Origin: Agromyces aurantiacus
Lineage (GTDB): Bacteria > Actinomycetota > Actinomycetes > Actinomycetales > Microbacteriaceae
Direction of reading: 5' to 3'
Assembly (NCBI RefSeq): GCF_016907355.1
Contig: NZ_JAFBBW010000001.1
Coordinates: forward strand, 806,001 to 870,000
DNA: 64,000 nucleotides
This document shows positions 35,008 to 45,506 of the stretch, in pieces (within the stretch, counting starts at the first letter, position 1; each line of letters starts with the position of its first letter). The notes under the pieces are model-generated. The model saw only the letters and a list, made by a program, of their open reading frames with translations. It searched no databases and was not told the origin of the DNA. Made by a program: the position numbers and the translations under genes.

Positions 35008-37367
35008 CGCACGAGCTCGCCGCCGTCGACCGGTGGTGGCGCGCGGCCGACTACCTCAGCGCGGGGCAGATCTACCTGCGTGACAACGCGCTGCTGCGCC
35101 ATCCGCTCGAACCCGGCCACATCAAGCCGAGGCTGCTCGGGCACTGGGGCACCGCGCCGGCGCTGAACCTCGTGTGGGCGCACCTCAACCGCGCGATCTG
35201 CGAGCGCGGACTGCAGGCGCTGTTCGTCGCCGGGCCCGGGCACGGCGGGCCGGCGATGCTCGCGAACGCGTGGCTCGAGGGCACCTACAGCGAGCGGTAT
35301 CCGGCGGTGACCCTCGACGAGGCCGGCATGACCGCGCTGTTCCGGCAGTTCTCGACGCCGGGCGGCGTGCCCTCGCACGCGGCGCCGCAGACGCCGGGAT
35401 CGATCCACGAGGGCGGCGAGCTCGGCTACTCGCTCGCGCATGCCTACGGCGCGGCGCTCGACGCGCCCGAACGGGTGGTCGCGTGCGTGGTGGGCGACGG
35501 CGAGGCGGAGACGGGCACGCTGGCCGCGAGCTGGCACTTGAACGCGTTCCTCAACCCCACCACCGACGGCTCGGTGCTGCCGATCCTCAACCTCAACGGC
35601 TGGAAGATCGCGAATCCGACGATCCTCGCGCGCCTGCCGGAATCGCAGCTGATCGAGCTGTTCCGCGGGTACGGGTACACGCCGACGATCGTCGAGGGCG
35701 AGGTGGGCGTCGACCCGATGACGGTGCACGAGGCGTTCGCGAGCGCGCTCGACGACGCGCTCGACCGCATCGACGGCATCCGGGCCGAGCACGCGGGCGA
35801 CCCCGACGGGCCGCAGCCCGCGTGGCCGATGATCGTGCTGCGCACCCCGAAGGGGTGGACGGGACCGCGCGAGGTCGACGGGGTTCCGATCGAGGGCACC
35901 TGGCGCGCGCACCAGGTGCCGCTCGAGCGCGTCCGCGAGGACCCCGCCCGCCTGCGGCTGCTCGAGGAGTGGATGCGCTCGTACCGGCCGGAGGAACTCT
36001 TCACCGCCACCGGCGCCCCGGTGCCCGAGCTCGATGCACACCGACCTCGCGGGGCGGCGCGGATGAGCGCGACGCCGGCCGCGAACGGCGGCGAGCTGCG
36101 GCGCGACCCGGTGCTTCCGGATGCCGCGGCCCACCGCGTCGCGCCGGGCGCCACCGTCGAGTCCACCCGCGTGCTCGGCCGGTGGCTCGCCGACGTGATG
36201 CGCGCCAACCCGCGCGACTTCCGGCTGTTCGGCCCCGACGAGACCGCCTCGAACCGGCTCGACGCGGTGTGGGAGGTCACCTCGACGCAGTGGATGCCCG
36301 CGCGGCTGCCCGTCGACATCCGCCTCGGCCGCACCGGCCGCGTGATCGAGGTGCTGAGCGAGAACCTGCTCCAGGGGCTGCTCGAGGGCTACCTCCTGAC
36401 GGGGCGGCACGGCCTGCTCGCCTCGTACGAGGCCTTCATCCACATCGTCGACGCCATGTTCAACCAGCACGCGAAGTGGCTCGAGGTCGCCGACGAGGTG
36501 CCGTGGCGTCGCTCGGTCTCGTCGCTGAACTACCTGCTGAGCTCGCACGTGTGGCGGCAGGACCACAACGGCTTCTCGCACCAGGACCCGGGGTTCCTGA
36601 ACCTCGTCGTGAACAAGGGGCCCGGGGTCGTGCGCGTCTACCTCCCGCCCGACGCGAACACCCTCCTCGCGGTCGCCGAGCACTGCCTGGCCTCGCGCGA
36701 CCACGTCAACGTGATCGTCGCGGGCAAGCAGCCCGAGCCGTCCTATCTCTCCTTCGAGGCCGCCCGGGCGCACGCCGAGCGCGGGCTCGGCGTGTGGGAG
36801 TGGGCGGGCACCGAAGTCGAGGGCCGCGAGCCGGACGCGGTGGTCGCGGCCGCCGGCGACGTGCCCACGCTCGAGGCGCTCGCCGCGGTCGACCTGCTCC
36901 GCGAGGCCGTGCCCGAGCTGCGCGTGCGCGTCGTCAACGTGGTCGACCTCATGCGGCTCCGCTCGCCCGACGAGCACCCGCACGGGCTCCCGGCCGACGA
37001 GTTCTCGGCGGTGTTCACCGATGCCGCGCCCGTCGTCTTCGCGTTCCACGGGTACCCGTCGCTGATCCACCAGCTCGCGTACCGGCAGCCGAACCACGGC
37101 GGCTTCCACGTGCACGGGTTCCGCGAGCGCGGCACCACGACGACGCCGTTCGACATGCTCCGCATGAACGGGCTCGACCGGTACTCGCTGGCGCTCGCCG
37201 TGCTGCGGCACGTGCCCGGCGCCGAACTGCGCCATCCGCACGCCGTCGCGCACCTCACCGCGGGGCGCGAGCGCATGCGCGCGCACGCGCTCGAGTTCGG
37301 CGAGGACAGCCCCGAGGTCACCGCGACCGGATGGCTCGAGCGGCTCATCGGCGCCGCGCGCGACTGA
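35004..37367 (+). CDS. Phosphoketolase (xylulose-5-P / fructose-6-P)
   Basis: A 787-residue thiamine-diphosphate enzyme that splits xylulose-5-phosphate (or fructose-6-phosphate) with phosphate to acetyl phosphate and a triose or tetrose phosphate. Motifs: [35 protein letters not shown], the TPP motif [23 protein letters not shown], and later [19 protein letters not shown] and [15 protein letters not shown] 35004 overlaps the stress-protein stop (GTGA); GTG 34992 is an in-frame alternative. Co-transcription with a Usp gene under a DosR-like system suggests a role in low-oxygen energy supply through acetate kinase (inference). The 3' end overlaps the convergent ABC permease gene by 23 bases. 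Confidence 0.93.
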   Translation: MTHELAAVDRWWRAADYLSAGQIYLRDNALLRHPLEPGHIKPRLLGHWGTAPALNLVWAHLNRAICERGLQALFVAGPGHGGPAMLANAWLEGTYSERYPAVTLDEAGMTALFRQFSTPGGVPSHAAPQTPGSIHEGGELGYSLAHAYGAALDAPERVVACVVGDGEAETGTLAASWHLNAFLNPTTDGSVLPILNLNGWKIANPTILARLPESQLIELFRGYGYTPTIVEGEVGVDPMTVHEAFASALDDALDRIDGIRAEHAGDPDGPQPAWPMIVLRTPKGWTGPREVDGVPIEGTWRAHQVPLERVREDPARLRLLEEWMRSYRPEELFTATGAPVPELDAHRPRGAARMSATPAANGGELRRDPVLPDAAAHRVAPGATVESTRVLGRWLADVMRANPRDFRLFGPDETASNRLDAVWEVTSTQWMPARLPVDIRLGRTGRVIEVLSENLLQGLLEGYLLTGRHGLLASYEAFIHIVDAMFNQHAKWLEVADEVPWRRSVSSLNYLLSSHVWRQDHNGFSHQDPGFLNLVVNKGPGVVRVYLPPDANTLLAVAEHCLASRDHVNVIVAGKQPEPSYLSFEAARAHAERGLGVWEWAGTEVEGREPDAVVAAAGDVPTLEALAAVDLLREAVPELRVRVVNVVDLMRLRSPDEHPHGLPADEFSAVFTDAAPVVFAFHGYPSLIHQLAYRQPNHGGFHVHGFRERGTTTTPFDMLRMNGLDRYSLALAVLRHVPGAELRHPHAVAHLTAGRERMRAHALEFGEDSPEVTATGWLERLIGAARD

Positions 37368-39120
37368 GGTCGCCGCGCGCCGTCGCCGCGCTCTCGACGA
37401 CCCGACGCGCTCGGCGCGGTGCGGTCGCCGACCACGCCGCACCGCGCAGCCTGACCAGGAGCCAGGTGGCTCCGGCGGCCCCGACCGCCCACGCCGCGAG
37501 GATCGCGAGCGACCACCAGGCGACCACGGGGCCGTCGGGCCGCCACGCCTCGAGCAGGCCCACCCGCACGTGGGCGAGGGGGAAGAGGTTCCCGATCGCG
37601 CGCATCCAATCGGGCCCGCCGACGACGAAGACGTCGGAGAAGAACGCCATGACGAACAGGATCATGAGTGCGACGGCGCCCGCCGCACGCGCGTCGGGCA
37701 CCGCCGTCGCGAGGAGCAGCCCGCAGGCGGCCAGTGCCGTCACGCCGAGCGCGATCACGCCCGCGCCGAGCGCCACGCCCGCCGCGGTCGTGCGCAGGTC
37801 GAACGCGAGCGCGCCGACCACGAGCAGCGTCGCAGCGATCGCCCAGCCGACGACGAGCGCGGCCAGCGTGCGGCCCGCGCCGATCTCGGCGGTCGAGAGC
37901 GGCGTCCCGCGCAGCCGCGTGAGCAGGCCTCGCTCCGAGGCACGCGCCACCCAGTCGGCGGTGTTCATGAACGCGACGACGCCCACGCCCCAGGCGCACA
38001 TCGCGGCCGCCGTCGACGTGACGATCGGGACGCCGTCGCGCTCGCCGCCGCCCTGCAGCGTGACGAGCAGCCAGAGCAGCGCGACCGGGATCGCCACCGC
38101 GAAGAAGAGGTCGCCCGGACGCCGAACGGTCGAGCGGAGTGCGGCCGCGAACTGGCCGGCGGTACGCGAGGCGGAGGTCGGAGGTCGGCGCTCGCGGGGC
38201 GCCGGCGCACCGAGGGGAGCGCGAGCGGTCGCGGGATGGACGAGAACCGACGCGGCATCCGCGCTGTCCGCGCCGCGGCGTCGCGAGCGCAGACGGGGCT
38301 CCCAGCGGAAGGCCAGCGCGGCGACGATGGCCCCCGCGGCGCCCCACGCGGTGATGATCGCGAGGTTGCGGACGTTCCACACGGGAGCGTCGTCGAACGG
38401 GTCGAACAGTTCCTGCAGCGAGTCGACCAGGGGCTTGAGCGGGAGCATCCACGCCAGGTCGTCCAGCCACTGCGGCAGCGCGCCGCCGATGACGAACACG
38501 CCCGAGATGAAGGAGAGCACGACGGCCGCGCCGACCGTGAGGGCCTCGGTCGCGCGGGCCGACGGCGCGAGCGACGCGATCGCGATGCCGAGTGCGCTGA
38601 ACGAGGCGAGCCCCGCGAGGACGGTCACGATGAGGGGCAGGACGGCGTCGGCCGGCACGGTCACGCGATACGCGACGACGGCCACGGCGAGCACCACCGC
38701 GACCGCGGCGGCGCCGAGCACGGTGACCGCGACCAGCTGCCCCGCGACGTACGCCCACCCCGGCAACGGCGTGCCGCGCAGGCGCTTGAGCACGAGCCGT
38801 TCGCGGTCCTCGGCGACGCCGATCGCGATCGAGGGCAGCGTCGCGAACAGGCAGCCCATCGCGAGCGCGGTCGGCGTGGCGTACTGCATGACCCGCAGGC
38901 CGGTCGACGGGTCGATCACCTCATTGCCGGCGAGGATGCCGATGAGCACGAGCCACACGAGGGGCAGGCCGAACGTGAACACGAACGCGGTGCGCGCGCG
39001 CCACAGCGACCTGAACACGTGCGCGCTGCGATGCACGAGGAGATCGAGCGAACCCGCACGGCCTGCGTCGTCGAGGGGGATGCCCGTCCCGCGGGCGGAT
39101 GCCTCAGGGGGCAGCGTCAC
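37345..39120 (-). CDS. ABC-2 type exporter permease, two permease units fused
   Basis: A 591-residue membrane protein that contains two ABC-2 permease modules in tandem, about residues 30-270 and 315-560, joined by a charged linker ([17 protein letters not shown] and following). The repeat is visible in matching phrases: [20 protein letters not shown] in the first half and [20 protein letters not shown] in the second. Each half has about six helices. Drug and polyketide exporters of the DrrAB type normally have separate half-size permeases. GTG 39120 overlaps the stop of the ATPase gene (GTGA). Substrate unknown. Confidence 0.88.
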   Translation of the reverse strand: MTLPPEASARGTGIPLDDAGRAGSLDLLVHRSAHVFRSLWRARTAFVFTFGLPLVWLVLIGILAGNEVIDPSTGLRVMQYATPTALAMGCLFATLPSIAIGVAEDRERLVLKRLRGTPLPGWAYVAGQLVAVTVLGAAAVAVVLAVAVVAYRVTVPADAVLPLIVTVLAGLASFSALGIAIASLAPSARATEALTVGAAVVLSFISGVFVIGGALPQWLDDLAWMLPLKPLVDSLQELFDPFDDAPVWNVRNLAIITAWGAAGAIVAALAFRWEPRLRSRRRGADSADAASVLVHPATARAPLGAPAPRERRPPTSASRTAGQFAAALRSTVRRPGDLFFAVAIPVALLWLLVTLQGGGERDGVPIVTSTAAAMCAWGVGVVAFMNTADWVARASERGLLTRLRGTPLSTAEIGAGRTLAALVVGWAIAATLLVVGALAFDLRTTAAGVALGAGVIALGVTALAACGLLLATAVPDARAAGAVALMILFVMAFFSDVFVVGGPDWMRAIGNLFPLAHVRVGLLEAWRPDGPVVAWWSLAILAAWAVGAAGATWLLVRLRGAAWSATAPRRARRVVESAATARGDLSRARRR

Positions 39121-40058
39121 GTCGGTACCGCCTCATCGGCCCCGGCATGCACGGCGCGCTCCCCGACGAGCGTGAGGTAGGCGTCCTCGAGCGTCGGCCG
39201 GCGCACCTCGATCGCGTCGAGCGGGACCCGGTGCTCGATCGACCAGCCCGTCATCGCGTGCAGCGCGCGCGTCGTGTCTTCCGTGGTCACGCGCCATCCC
39301 GCGCCGTCGCGCTCGACCCTCGCGCCGTCCCCCAGCGCGTCGGGCAGCGTCGTGACGTCGGCGCCCTCGGCCGAGCGGAACTCGATGACCGTCGAGCGCC
39401 CGCGCGCCGCGAGCTCCGCGGGCGGGCCGAGCGCCACCAGGCGGCCCGCCACGACGACCGCCACCCGGTCGGCGAGGTGCTGCGCCTCGTCGAGGTAGTG
39501 CGTGGTGAGCAGGATCGTCGTGCCCGTCGCACGCAGGTCCCGCACGATCGACCAGGCCTGGCGTCGCGCCTCGGGGTCGAAGCCGACCGTGGGCTCGTCG
39601 AGGAAGAGCACCTCGGGATCGCCCACGAGCCCGAGCGCGAGGTCGAGCCGGCGTCGCTGACCGCCCGAGAGCGTGCGCACGCGTGCCGAGCGCTTCGCGG
39701 TGAGCCCGACCAGCTCGATCACGGCTGCGGCGTCGAGCCGCCGCGGGTAGAGGTCGCGGTGGAGGCGAACCAGTTCCGCGACCGTCGCGTCCTCGTCGAA
39801 CCCCGCCTCCTGCAGCACGATCCCGATGCGCTCGCGCAGTGCCCGTTCGCGGCGCGCCGGGTCGTGGCCGAGCACGCGCACCGTGCCGGAATCGGCCGTG
39901 CGGTGGCCCTCGATGATCTCGACGACCGTCGTCTTTCCCGCCCCGTTGGGGCCGAGCAGTGCGACGACCTCGCCCCGGTCGATCTCGAACGAGATGCCGT
40001 CGACGGCGCGGACCTGACCGTATGCCTTCCGCAGGTCGTGCACCTCGATCGGCCGCAT
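39117..40058 (-). CDS. DrrA-type ABC exporter ATP-binding protein
   Basis: A 313-residue ATPase. Walker A GPNGAGKTT, Q-loop LQEAGF, signature LSGGQRRRLDLA, Walker B VLFLDEPTVGFDP and switch His TTHYLDEA are intact. The C-terminal 80 residues form the extra domain of daunorubicin-type exporters (TVIEFRSAEGADV, RPTLEDAYLTLVGE). It powers the fused permease encoded next. Only the operon structure, not a regulator or biosynthetic cluster, is present, so resistance, bacteriocin immunity or lipid export are all possible. Confidence 0.92.
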   Translation of the reverse strand: MRPIEVHDLRKAYGQVRAVDGISFEIDRGEVVALLGPNGAGKTTVVEIIEGHRTADSGTVRVLGHDPARRERALRERIGIVLQEAGFDEDATVAELVRLHRDLYPRRLDAAAVIELVGLTAKRSARVRTLSGGQRRRLDLALGLVGDPEVLFLDEPTVGFDPEARRQAWSIVRDLRATGTTILLTTHYLDEAQHLADRVAVVVAGRLVALGPPAELAARGRSTVIEFRSAEGADVTTLPDALGDGARVERDGAGWRVTTEDTTRALHAMTGWSIEHRVPLDAIEVRRPTLEDAYLTLVGERAVHAGADEAVPT

Positions 40059-40203
40059 GCCCCACCTCCCGGGTCGTCTCGACGGTAGGCGGTGGACGCC
40101 CGGCAGCGCCGGGCCGAAAGGCCCCTTGACCGCCTGCGGCGCGCGGTGTCAAGCCCCCTCGGCGATGTCCCCCGTTCGGGAGGCGCCGCGGGCGACGGGA
40201 AGG

Positions 40204-40209
40204 TAGGCT
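40204..40209 (+). promoter_or_regulatory. Putative -10 box of the Pro/Thr-rich membrane protein gene
   Basis: TAGGCT stands in the gap between the divergent ABC exporter operon and the ATG at 40249, giving a predicted leader of about 33 bases. Confidence 0.45.
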
Positions 40210-40248
40210 ACTCCGGCGGACTGACGACTGACGAGACGGTGAAACGGC

Positions 40249-40821
40249 ATGGAGAACCCCCGAGCGGAGGAGGCGGGCAGGCGGCGAGGCCGCCGCGCGG
40301 CGCCCCCGCCCGAGCCGGCCGGACCCCTCGACGTGGTCGCATCCGCGACGGCGGCCGCGCTCACCGCGGGTCGCGCGGGCCTCGTCACGGCGCGCGCACG
40401 GGCGGCCGAGGCGTTCGCCGCGTTCCGCGCGGGCCCTGTCCTGCCGTGGGTCTCGGAGCATCGGATGCTCGTGCTCGTGGGCGGTGCGCTTCTGGTTTCC
40501 TCGCTCGCGTTCACGGGCACGGTCGCGCTCATCTCGCAGGGGCCGCCTGCCGTCGCCGGAGGCGGCGCGCCCGCCGACAGCGCGACCAGGCCCCAGCCCG
40601 GATCCGGCTTCACGATGCCGAGCCCGGTCCCGACGGGTCCCACGCCGACGCCGACGCCCACGCCGACGCCGACGCCCACCGAGGTCGCGCCGGAACCCCC
40701 GATCGTCGATCCCGAACCCACGACCGACCCGGTCGAGCCGACCACCACGCCCACCGACGACACCAACGGCCGGCCCGACCCGCCCGGCGCGACCAACCGC
40801 CCCGACAAGCCGAAGGGCTGA
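40249..40821 (+). CDS. Single-pass membrane protein with Pro/Thr-rich tail, function unknown
   Basis: The 190-residue product has a basic, Ala/Arg-rich cytoplasmic part (1-70), one membrane helix (MLVLVGGALLVSSLAFTGTVALI, about 72-95) and an extracellular tail with a (Pro-Thr)n run encoded by an ACGCCG-type microsatellite near 40642-40679, followed by Asp/Pro-rich sequence. No sorting motif is seen. Such tails usually span the cell wall. ATG 40249 lacks a strong ribosome-binding site (GGTGAAA only). Function cannot be inferred; repeat length may vary between strains. Confidence 0.6.
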   Translation: MENPRAEEAGRRRGRRAAPPPEPAGPLDVVASATAAALTAGRAGLVTARARAAEAFAAFRAGPVLPWVSEHRMLVLVGGALLVSSLAFTGTVALISQGPPAVAGGGAPADSATRPQPGSGFTMPSPVPTGPTPTPTPTPTPTPTEVAPEPPIVDPEPTTDPVEPTTTPTDDTNGRPDPPGATNRPDKPKG

Positions 40822-41187
40822 GCCCGGCCCCCGGCCACGCACTGCCGTGGCGAGTGGCTGCGTGGCGAGTGCCGGCTCGGCGGGTGCCTGTGCGACAGCG
40901 TGCCGCCGGACGCCGAGGTGGCGGCAGGCCGGCGGCGAAGGCTCCCGGGGGACGGGAACGGTCTTCAGCTCGCCGACCGGCCTGCCTGGAGGTGACGACC
41001 ACCTCGCAACCGAGTCTCGACGAGCGATCGATCGAGTGGGAGGGCCTTGACAGCGGCCCCCGAACGTGGGCCACGCGCGGCATTCAGCTTCGTCACATCC
41101 CGCGTTCACTGCGCGTTCGGCTCCGCATGCTGCGCTAGGTTCGACCACACCCGGACGATCCGTAGCAGTCGAACGAGCGGAGCATTC
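40822..41187. other. 366-base intergenic region
   Basis: No convincing gene was seen on either strand. A putative -10 box TAGGTT lies at 41136-41141, about 46 bases before the phosphoesterase GTG, with TTCGGC (41116-41121) as a weak -35 box at 14-base spacing. The left part is GC-rich with two direct GTGGCGAGTG copies near 40847-40875. Confidence 0.4.
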
Positions 41188-42135
41188 GTGAACATCCGGA
41201 GGGCCGAGTACCCGCGGCCGTCGCACTTCCTCCTGCACATCAGCGACACGCACCTGCTCGGCGGCGGCCGCCGGCTCTACGACCGCGTCGCATCCGAGGA
41301 CCACCTGCGCGAGCTGTTCGAGCAGTTCGAGGCGTCCGGCGGACGGCCCGAGGCGATCGTCTTCACGGGCGACCTCGCCGACCGTGGCGAGCCGGAGGCG
41401 TACGACCTGCTGCGTCGCATCGTCGAGCCCGCCGCGGAGCGCCTCGGCGCCGACGTGATCTGGGTCATGGGGAACCACGACGACCGCGACGCGTTCCGGC
41501 GGGGGCTGTTCGGCGACCTGGTCGGCGGCCAGAGGCCCGTCGACCGCGTCTACGACGTCAACGGCCTGCGGATCATCACGATCGACACGTCGGTGCCCGG
41601 ACACCACCACGGCGAGCTGACCGGCGACCAGCTCGACTGGCTGGCTGAGGAGCTCTCGATCCCAGCGCCCGACGGCACGATCCTCGCGATGCACCACCCG
41701 CCCGTGCCGAGCGTGCTCGACCTCGCGGTGTCCGTCGAGCTGCGCGACCAGTCCGCGCTCGCCGAGGTCGTCGCGGGAAGCGACATCCGCTCGATCATCG
41801 GCGGCCACCTCCACTACTCGTCGACCGCGACGTTCGCGGGCGTGCCCGTCTCGGTGGCCTCGGCCAGCTGCTACACCCAGGACCTCATGGTGCCGGTGGG
41901 CGGCACGCGCGGTCGCGACGGGGCACGGGCCTTCAACCTCGTGCACGTGTACCCCGAGACCGTGCTGCACTCGGTCGTGCCGCTCGGCGCGCACGCCGCG
42001 CTCGACTGGATCGACGCGGACGAGTCGGCGCGCCGCCTCGCGGCGGACGGCATCGTGATCCCGGATGCCGCGGCCCCCATGTTCGTGCGCGCGGTGGAAC
42101 CGCCGTTCACCGAGCCCATCCGCGTGCTCGCCTGA
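41188..42135 (+). CDS. Metallophosphoesterase (CpdA-like phosphodiesterase)
   Basis: A 315-residue calcineurin-like enzyme. The five metal motifs are present: ISDTH near residue 18, [23 protein letters not shown] and GGHLHYSS. This set and the length match the class III cyclic nucleotide phosphodiesterases (CpdA/Rv0805 type), though such enzymes often prefer other phosphodiesters. GTG 41188 follows GCGGAG by about 7 bases. It is monocistronic. The cytosolic location is inferred from the lack of a signal peptide. Confidence 0.87.
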   Translation: MNIRRAEYPRPSHFLLHISDTHLLGGGRRLYDRVASEDHLRELFEQFEASGGRPEAIVFTGDLADRGEPEAYDLLRRIVEPAAERLGADVIWVMGNHDDRDAFRRGLFGDLVGGQRPVDRVYDVNGLRIITIDTSVPGHHHGELTGDQLDWLAEELSIPAPDGTILAMHHPPVPSVLDLAVSVELRDQSALAEVVAGSDIRSIIGGHLHYSSTATFAGVPVSVASASCYTQDLMVPVGGTRGRDGARAFNLVHVYPETVLHSVVPLGAHAALDWIDADESARRLAADGIVIPDAAAPMFVRAVEPPFTEPIRVLA

Positions 42136-42176
42136 GGCCGCTCGACCAGCAGCAGTGTCGGGGTCGGTGCCGGCGG

Positions 42177-43919
42177 CTACGCCGTGAGGTCGGCGGCCGC
42201 GCGCCGCAGCTCGTCGAGCGAGGGCACGTCGCCGGTCCGCGAGACGAGCGCGTCGGCATCCGTCGCGCCCTTCTCCCAGGGTGCGGGGAACGGGAAGTAC
42301 CGCTCGAGGAAGTCGATGACCGCCGTGGTGCGCTCCTCGACCGAGATCTCGGGGAAGCTGCCGTCGTTGAGGCAGAACATGTCCATGTCGCGCCGCTTCA
42401 GCAGCCGCTTCATCGCCGGCAGCGCGCGCTTGAGCGTCGTCTCGACGTACTTGACCTTCGCATCGGTCTGCACCACCGCGCGTCCGGTGAGCAGCGCGTA
42501 GTAGTGGTACAGCGAGTTGGTGACCGAGATGTCGGTCGCCGACCGGAACCGGCTCGCGGCCGTGCGGCGGAACTCCTCCGGGAACGCGGCCTCGAGCTCG
42601 GCCATGACGCTCTTACGAAGCGGTGCGGCGCAGTGCTCGAGGTGACGCGTGGTGACCTTGCCGAACCGCTCGCGCAGCAGCCGTCGATTCACGCGCGCCG
42701 CGTTCTCGAAGCCCGATCGCCCGGAGTGCGTCTCACCGAGGCCGATGCGCGTGGTCGCCTCGACGAACTTCGTCACTCCGCCGGGGGAGAAGAACAGGTC
42801 GGGCGAGAGCGGACGGCCGAAGAACATGTCGTCGTTGGAGTAGAGGAAGTGCTCGGCGAGCCCGTCGATGCGGTGGAGCTGCGCCTCGATGGCGTGCGAG
42901 TTGTAGGTGGGCAGCACCGAGACGTCGGCGAACATCTCCTCGCTGCGAACGATCGTGACCTTGGGATGCTTCGCCAGCCACGTCGGCGCCGGAGAGTCGG
43001 TGCAGATGAAGATGCGGCGCACCCACGGGGCGAAGAGGTGCACCGAGCGCAGCGCGTACTTCAGCTCGTCGATCTGCCGGTAGCGCGCCTCGGACTCGTC
43101 GCCCTCGCCGACCACGTAGGTCTGCATGCGCCGCGCCCGCTCGCGGAGGAACTCGGTGTCGGAGCCGTCGACCCACGAGAAGACCATGTCGATCTCGAAG
43201 TCGATGTCGCTCGCGAGCGGCGCCCACATGTGCTCGAGGGTTCGCCAGTCGCGACCGTGCAGGTGCACGGTCTCCTCGACCGCCTCGGCGCGCGGCAGGG
43301 TCCTTCGCATGAGCGCGTTCTCGCACGGTGCCTCGATGACGTCGTCGCCGAAGCGCCAGAACTCCAGCTGCACCGCCGACTCCGGGCCGTACCGCAGGCG
43401 CCCGACGGGTTCGATGCGCGGGCGGTAGAGCCGCACGGCGCGCGGCTTGCGGTGCGTCGAGAGCATGCCGTCGGCGACGAGCACGTGCGGCGCTGCGGCC
43501 GCCTTCGCGGGCTCGAGGGTCGCGGAGTAGAACGGTTCGGTCGCGAACGCCCGCGCGAGCGTGCGCACGACGCGCTTGCGGTCGGTGCGGTCGACGGCGA
43601 TGACGGGGCGACCGCCGTCGCGGCGGACCAGCAGGTAGTCGACGCCGGCGTCGTCGAGGGCGGATGCGACGGCGAGCAGGTCCTCGACCATCGACTCCTG
43701 CGGGGTCGCGTGCCCGTTGGCGAGCGCGTACTGGCCCTTGGGCACGACGAGGTCGTCGCGGTCGAAGCGCGCGTGCGGCGTGTGCGGTGAGACGAGGACC
43801 AGCTCCGGGACGTCGCTCAGCTGCAACCCGCGGTCGGGGTCGGGGACACGGCGGCGGAACGCGTCGCCGGTCGCAGGCGTGCGGTCGTCGGGCAGGAGGT
43901 CGGGCTCGTTCGTCGTCAC
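42177..43919 (-). CDS. Stealth-family sugar-phosphate transferase
   Basis: A 580-residue protein. The Stealth conserved regions are readable: CR1 IDFEIDMVFSWVDGSD, CR2 ARYRQIDELKYALRSVHLFA with RIFICTDSPAPTWL, NSHAIEAQLHRIDGLAEHFLYSNDDMFFG, CR3 around RLLRERFGKVTTRHLEH, and CR4 NDGSFPEISVEER. Stealth proteins transfer hexose-1-phosphate from UDP-sugars onto glycans in capsule or wall-polysaccharide synthesis. The N-terminal 230 residues form a separate Asp/Arg-rich region of unknown role. GTG 43919 is the probable start; TACGAT at 43976-43981 could be the -10 box. No other glycan gene is adjacent. Confidence 0.85.
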   Translation of the reverse strand: MTTNEPDLLPDDRTPATGDAFRRRVPDPDRGLQLSDVPELVLVSPHTPHARFDRDDLVVPKGQYALANGHATPQESMVEDLLAVASALDDAGVDYLLVRRDGGRPVIAVDRTDRKRVVRTLARAFATEPFYSATLEPAKAAAAPHVLVADGMLSTHRKPRAVRLYRPRIEPVGRLRYGPESAVQLEFWRFGDDVIEAPCENALMRRTLPRAEAVEETVHLHGRDWRTLEHMWAPLASDIDFEIDMVFSWVDGSDTEFLRERARRMQTYVVGEGDESEARYRQIDELKYALRSVHLFAPWVRRIFICTDSPAPTWLAKHPKVTIVRSEEMFADVSVLPTYNSHAIEAQLHRIDGLAEHFLYSNDDMFFGRPLSPDLFFSPGGVTKFVEATTRIGLGETHSGRSGFENAARVNRRLLRERFGKVTTRHLEHCAAPLRKSVMAELEAAFPEEFRRTAASRFRSATDISVTNSLYHYYALLTGRAVVQTDAKVKYVETTLKRALPAMKRLLKRRDMDMFCLNDGSFPEISVEERTTAVIDFLERYFPFPAPWEKGATDADALVSRTGDVPSLDELRRAAADLTA

Positions 43920-44057
43920 GTGGTGGGGTGCTCCGGGGTCGTCGGGAAGGGGCGCGATGGCGCCGGATGCACCAATCGTACGGCCGGGGCGGATGCCGCG
44001 GAGGGGCTTGCATGTTTCTTCGCGTTTCCCGACGTGACGCACGGTGACGGGCGCCCC

Positions 44058-44087
44058 TTGAGGCGCGGCGGCGCGCGTCCGTAGCCT
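44058..44087 (+). promoter_or_regulatory. Putative promoter of the cysteine-desulfurase-like gene
   Basis: TTGAGG (44058-44063) and TAGCCT (44082-44087) are separated by 18 bases, 27 bases before ATG 44115. This is one of the best -35/-10 pairs in the window. Confidence 0.55.
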
Positions 44088-44114
44088 CGTCCGCACCCCG
44101 TCCGAGGAGGCGCC

Positions 44115-45422
44115 ATGACCAGCACCGCGACCGCGACCGCCGTGCGCGCCGGCGCGATGCCGCTGGCCGAGCTCGACGACGCCGGCCTCGAGGTGCCCGT
44201 GCTCGGCGGGCGCCGCGTGCGTCACGTCAACCTCGACGTCGCGGCATCCGCCCCCGCGTTCTCGGCGGTGAGTGCGCACGTCGCCCGGGTGCTGCCCTAC
44301 TACGCGAGCGTGCATCGCGGCACCGGCTACGCGTCGCAGGCCGCGACCGCGCTCGTCGACGACGCGCGGGTCGCCGTCGCCCGTCACGTGGGTGCGCGAC
44401 TCGACGACGCGGTCGTGTTCACGCGCAACACCACCGATGCGCTCAACCTCCTCGCGGGTGCGGTGCCCGGCGAGACGGTCGTGCTCGACATCGAGCACCA
44501 CGCGAACCTCCTGCCGTGGCTGCGCCGCGGGCGCCGCGTGGTCGTCGCGGAGTCGACGATCGCCGCCACGCTCGATGCGCTCGCCGCGGAGCTGCGCCGT
44601 CGCCCCGCGGCGCTCGTGTCGGTCACCGGCGCCTCCAACGTGACCGGCGAGGTGCTGCCCGTCGCTACGATCGCGAAGCTCGCGCACGAGCACGGCGCCC
44701 GCCTGGCGGTGGATGCCGCGCAGCTGCTGCCGCACCGCCGCATCGACCTCGCGGCATCCGGCGTCGACTACCTCGCCTTCTCCGGGCACAAGGCCTACGC
44801 GCCGTACGGCGCCGGCGCGCTCGTCGGGCGGGCGGACTGGCTGGACGCCGCGCCCGCGCACCTCGCCGGCGGCGGTGCGGTCGAGTCGGTGCGCATCGAC
44901 GGCGCCGAGTGGAAGTCGGGCCCCGAACGCCACGAGGCCGGCACCCCGAACGTGCTCGGCATCGCTGCGCTCGCGCGGGCCCTGGCCGAGCTCGAGCGGC
45001 TCGGCGAGCCGGCCCGTCGCGAGCACGAGGAGGCGCTGACGGCGCGATTGCACGCCGGGCTCGCCCGGGTGACGGGCGTGCGCGTCATCCGGGGCTTCGA
45101 CGACGCCGACGACCGCCTCGCCATCGCGACGATCGAGCTCGAGCGGGGTTCGGTCGGCCTCGTGGCCGCGGCGCTCGCGGCGGAGCACGGCATCTCGGTG
45201 CGCGCGGGCCGCTTCTGCGCGCACCCGTTCTTCGATCGCGTCGCGACCCGCGCCAACGGGCTGCGCGCGAGCCTCGGCGCCGGATCGACGGCGGACGACG
45301 TGGACCGGTTCGTGGAGGCGCTCGGCCGGCTCCTCGCGCACGGTCCCGGGCACGAGTACGACCGCACGTCCGCGGGCTGGTGCCCGCGCATCGACGACCG
45401 TCCGCGGCCCTCGTTCGCCTGA
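44115..45422 (+). CDS. Class V aminotransferase, cysteine desulfurase-like
   Basis: A 435-residue PLP enzyme of fold type I. Key segments: LDVAASAPAFSAV, FTRNTTDALNLL, IEHHANLLPWL (PLP-stacking His), VTGASNVTGEVLP, AVDAAQLLPHRRID, the Schiff-base Lys in FSGHKAYAPYGAGALVG, and GRFCAHPFF, whose Cys sits where SufS/CsdA enzymes carry the sulfur. No SufU, SufE or iron-sulfur genes are adjacent, so the sulfur acceptor is unknown and a selenocysteine lyase or related lyase is possible. GAGGAGG precedes ATG. Divergent from the Stealth gene. Confidence 0.85.
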   Translation: MTSTATATAVRAGAMPLAELDDAGLEVPVLGGRRVRHVNLDVAASAPAFSAVSAHVARVLPYYASVHRGTGYASQAATALVDDARVAVARHVGARLDDAVVFTRNTTDALNLLAGAVPGETVVLDIEHHANLLPWLRRGRRVVVAESTIAATLDALAAELRRRPAALVSVTGASNVTGEVLPVATIAKLAHEHGARLAVDAAQLLPHRRIDLAASGVDYLAFSGHKAYAPYGAGALVGRADWLDAAPAHLAGGGAVESVRIDGAEWKSGPERHEAGTPNVLGIAALARALAELERLGEPARREHEEALTARLHAGLARVTGVRVIRGFDDADDRLAIATIELERGSVGLVAAALAAEHGISVRAGRFCAHPFFDRVATRANGLRASLGAGSTADDVDRFVEALGRLLAHGPGHEYDRTSAGWCPRIDDRPRPSFA

Positions 45423-45506
45423 CGCGGCCGCTCGCCGCCGCGATCGGTGGTCGGGTGGTGCTTCCCGGGGACGCGCCTACACTGGTTCGGGTCGAAGGGG
45501 GGTCGG

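Noticed and set aside
40642..40679. ACGCCG microsatellite as a phase-variation switch
   Set aside because: The unit is six bases, so changes in number keep the frame. It can alter tail length but not switch the gene off.
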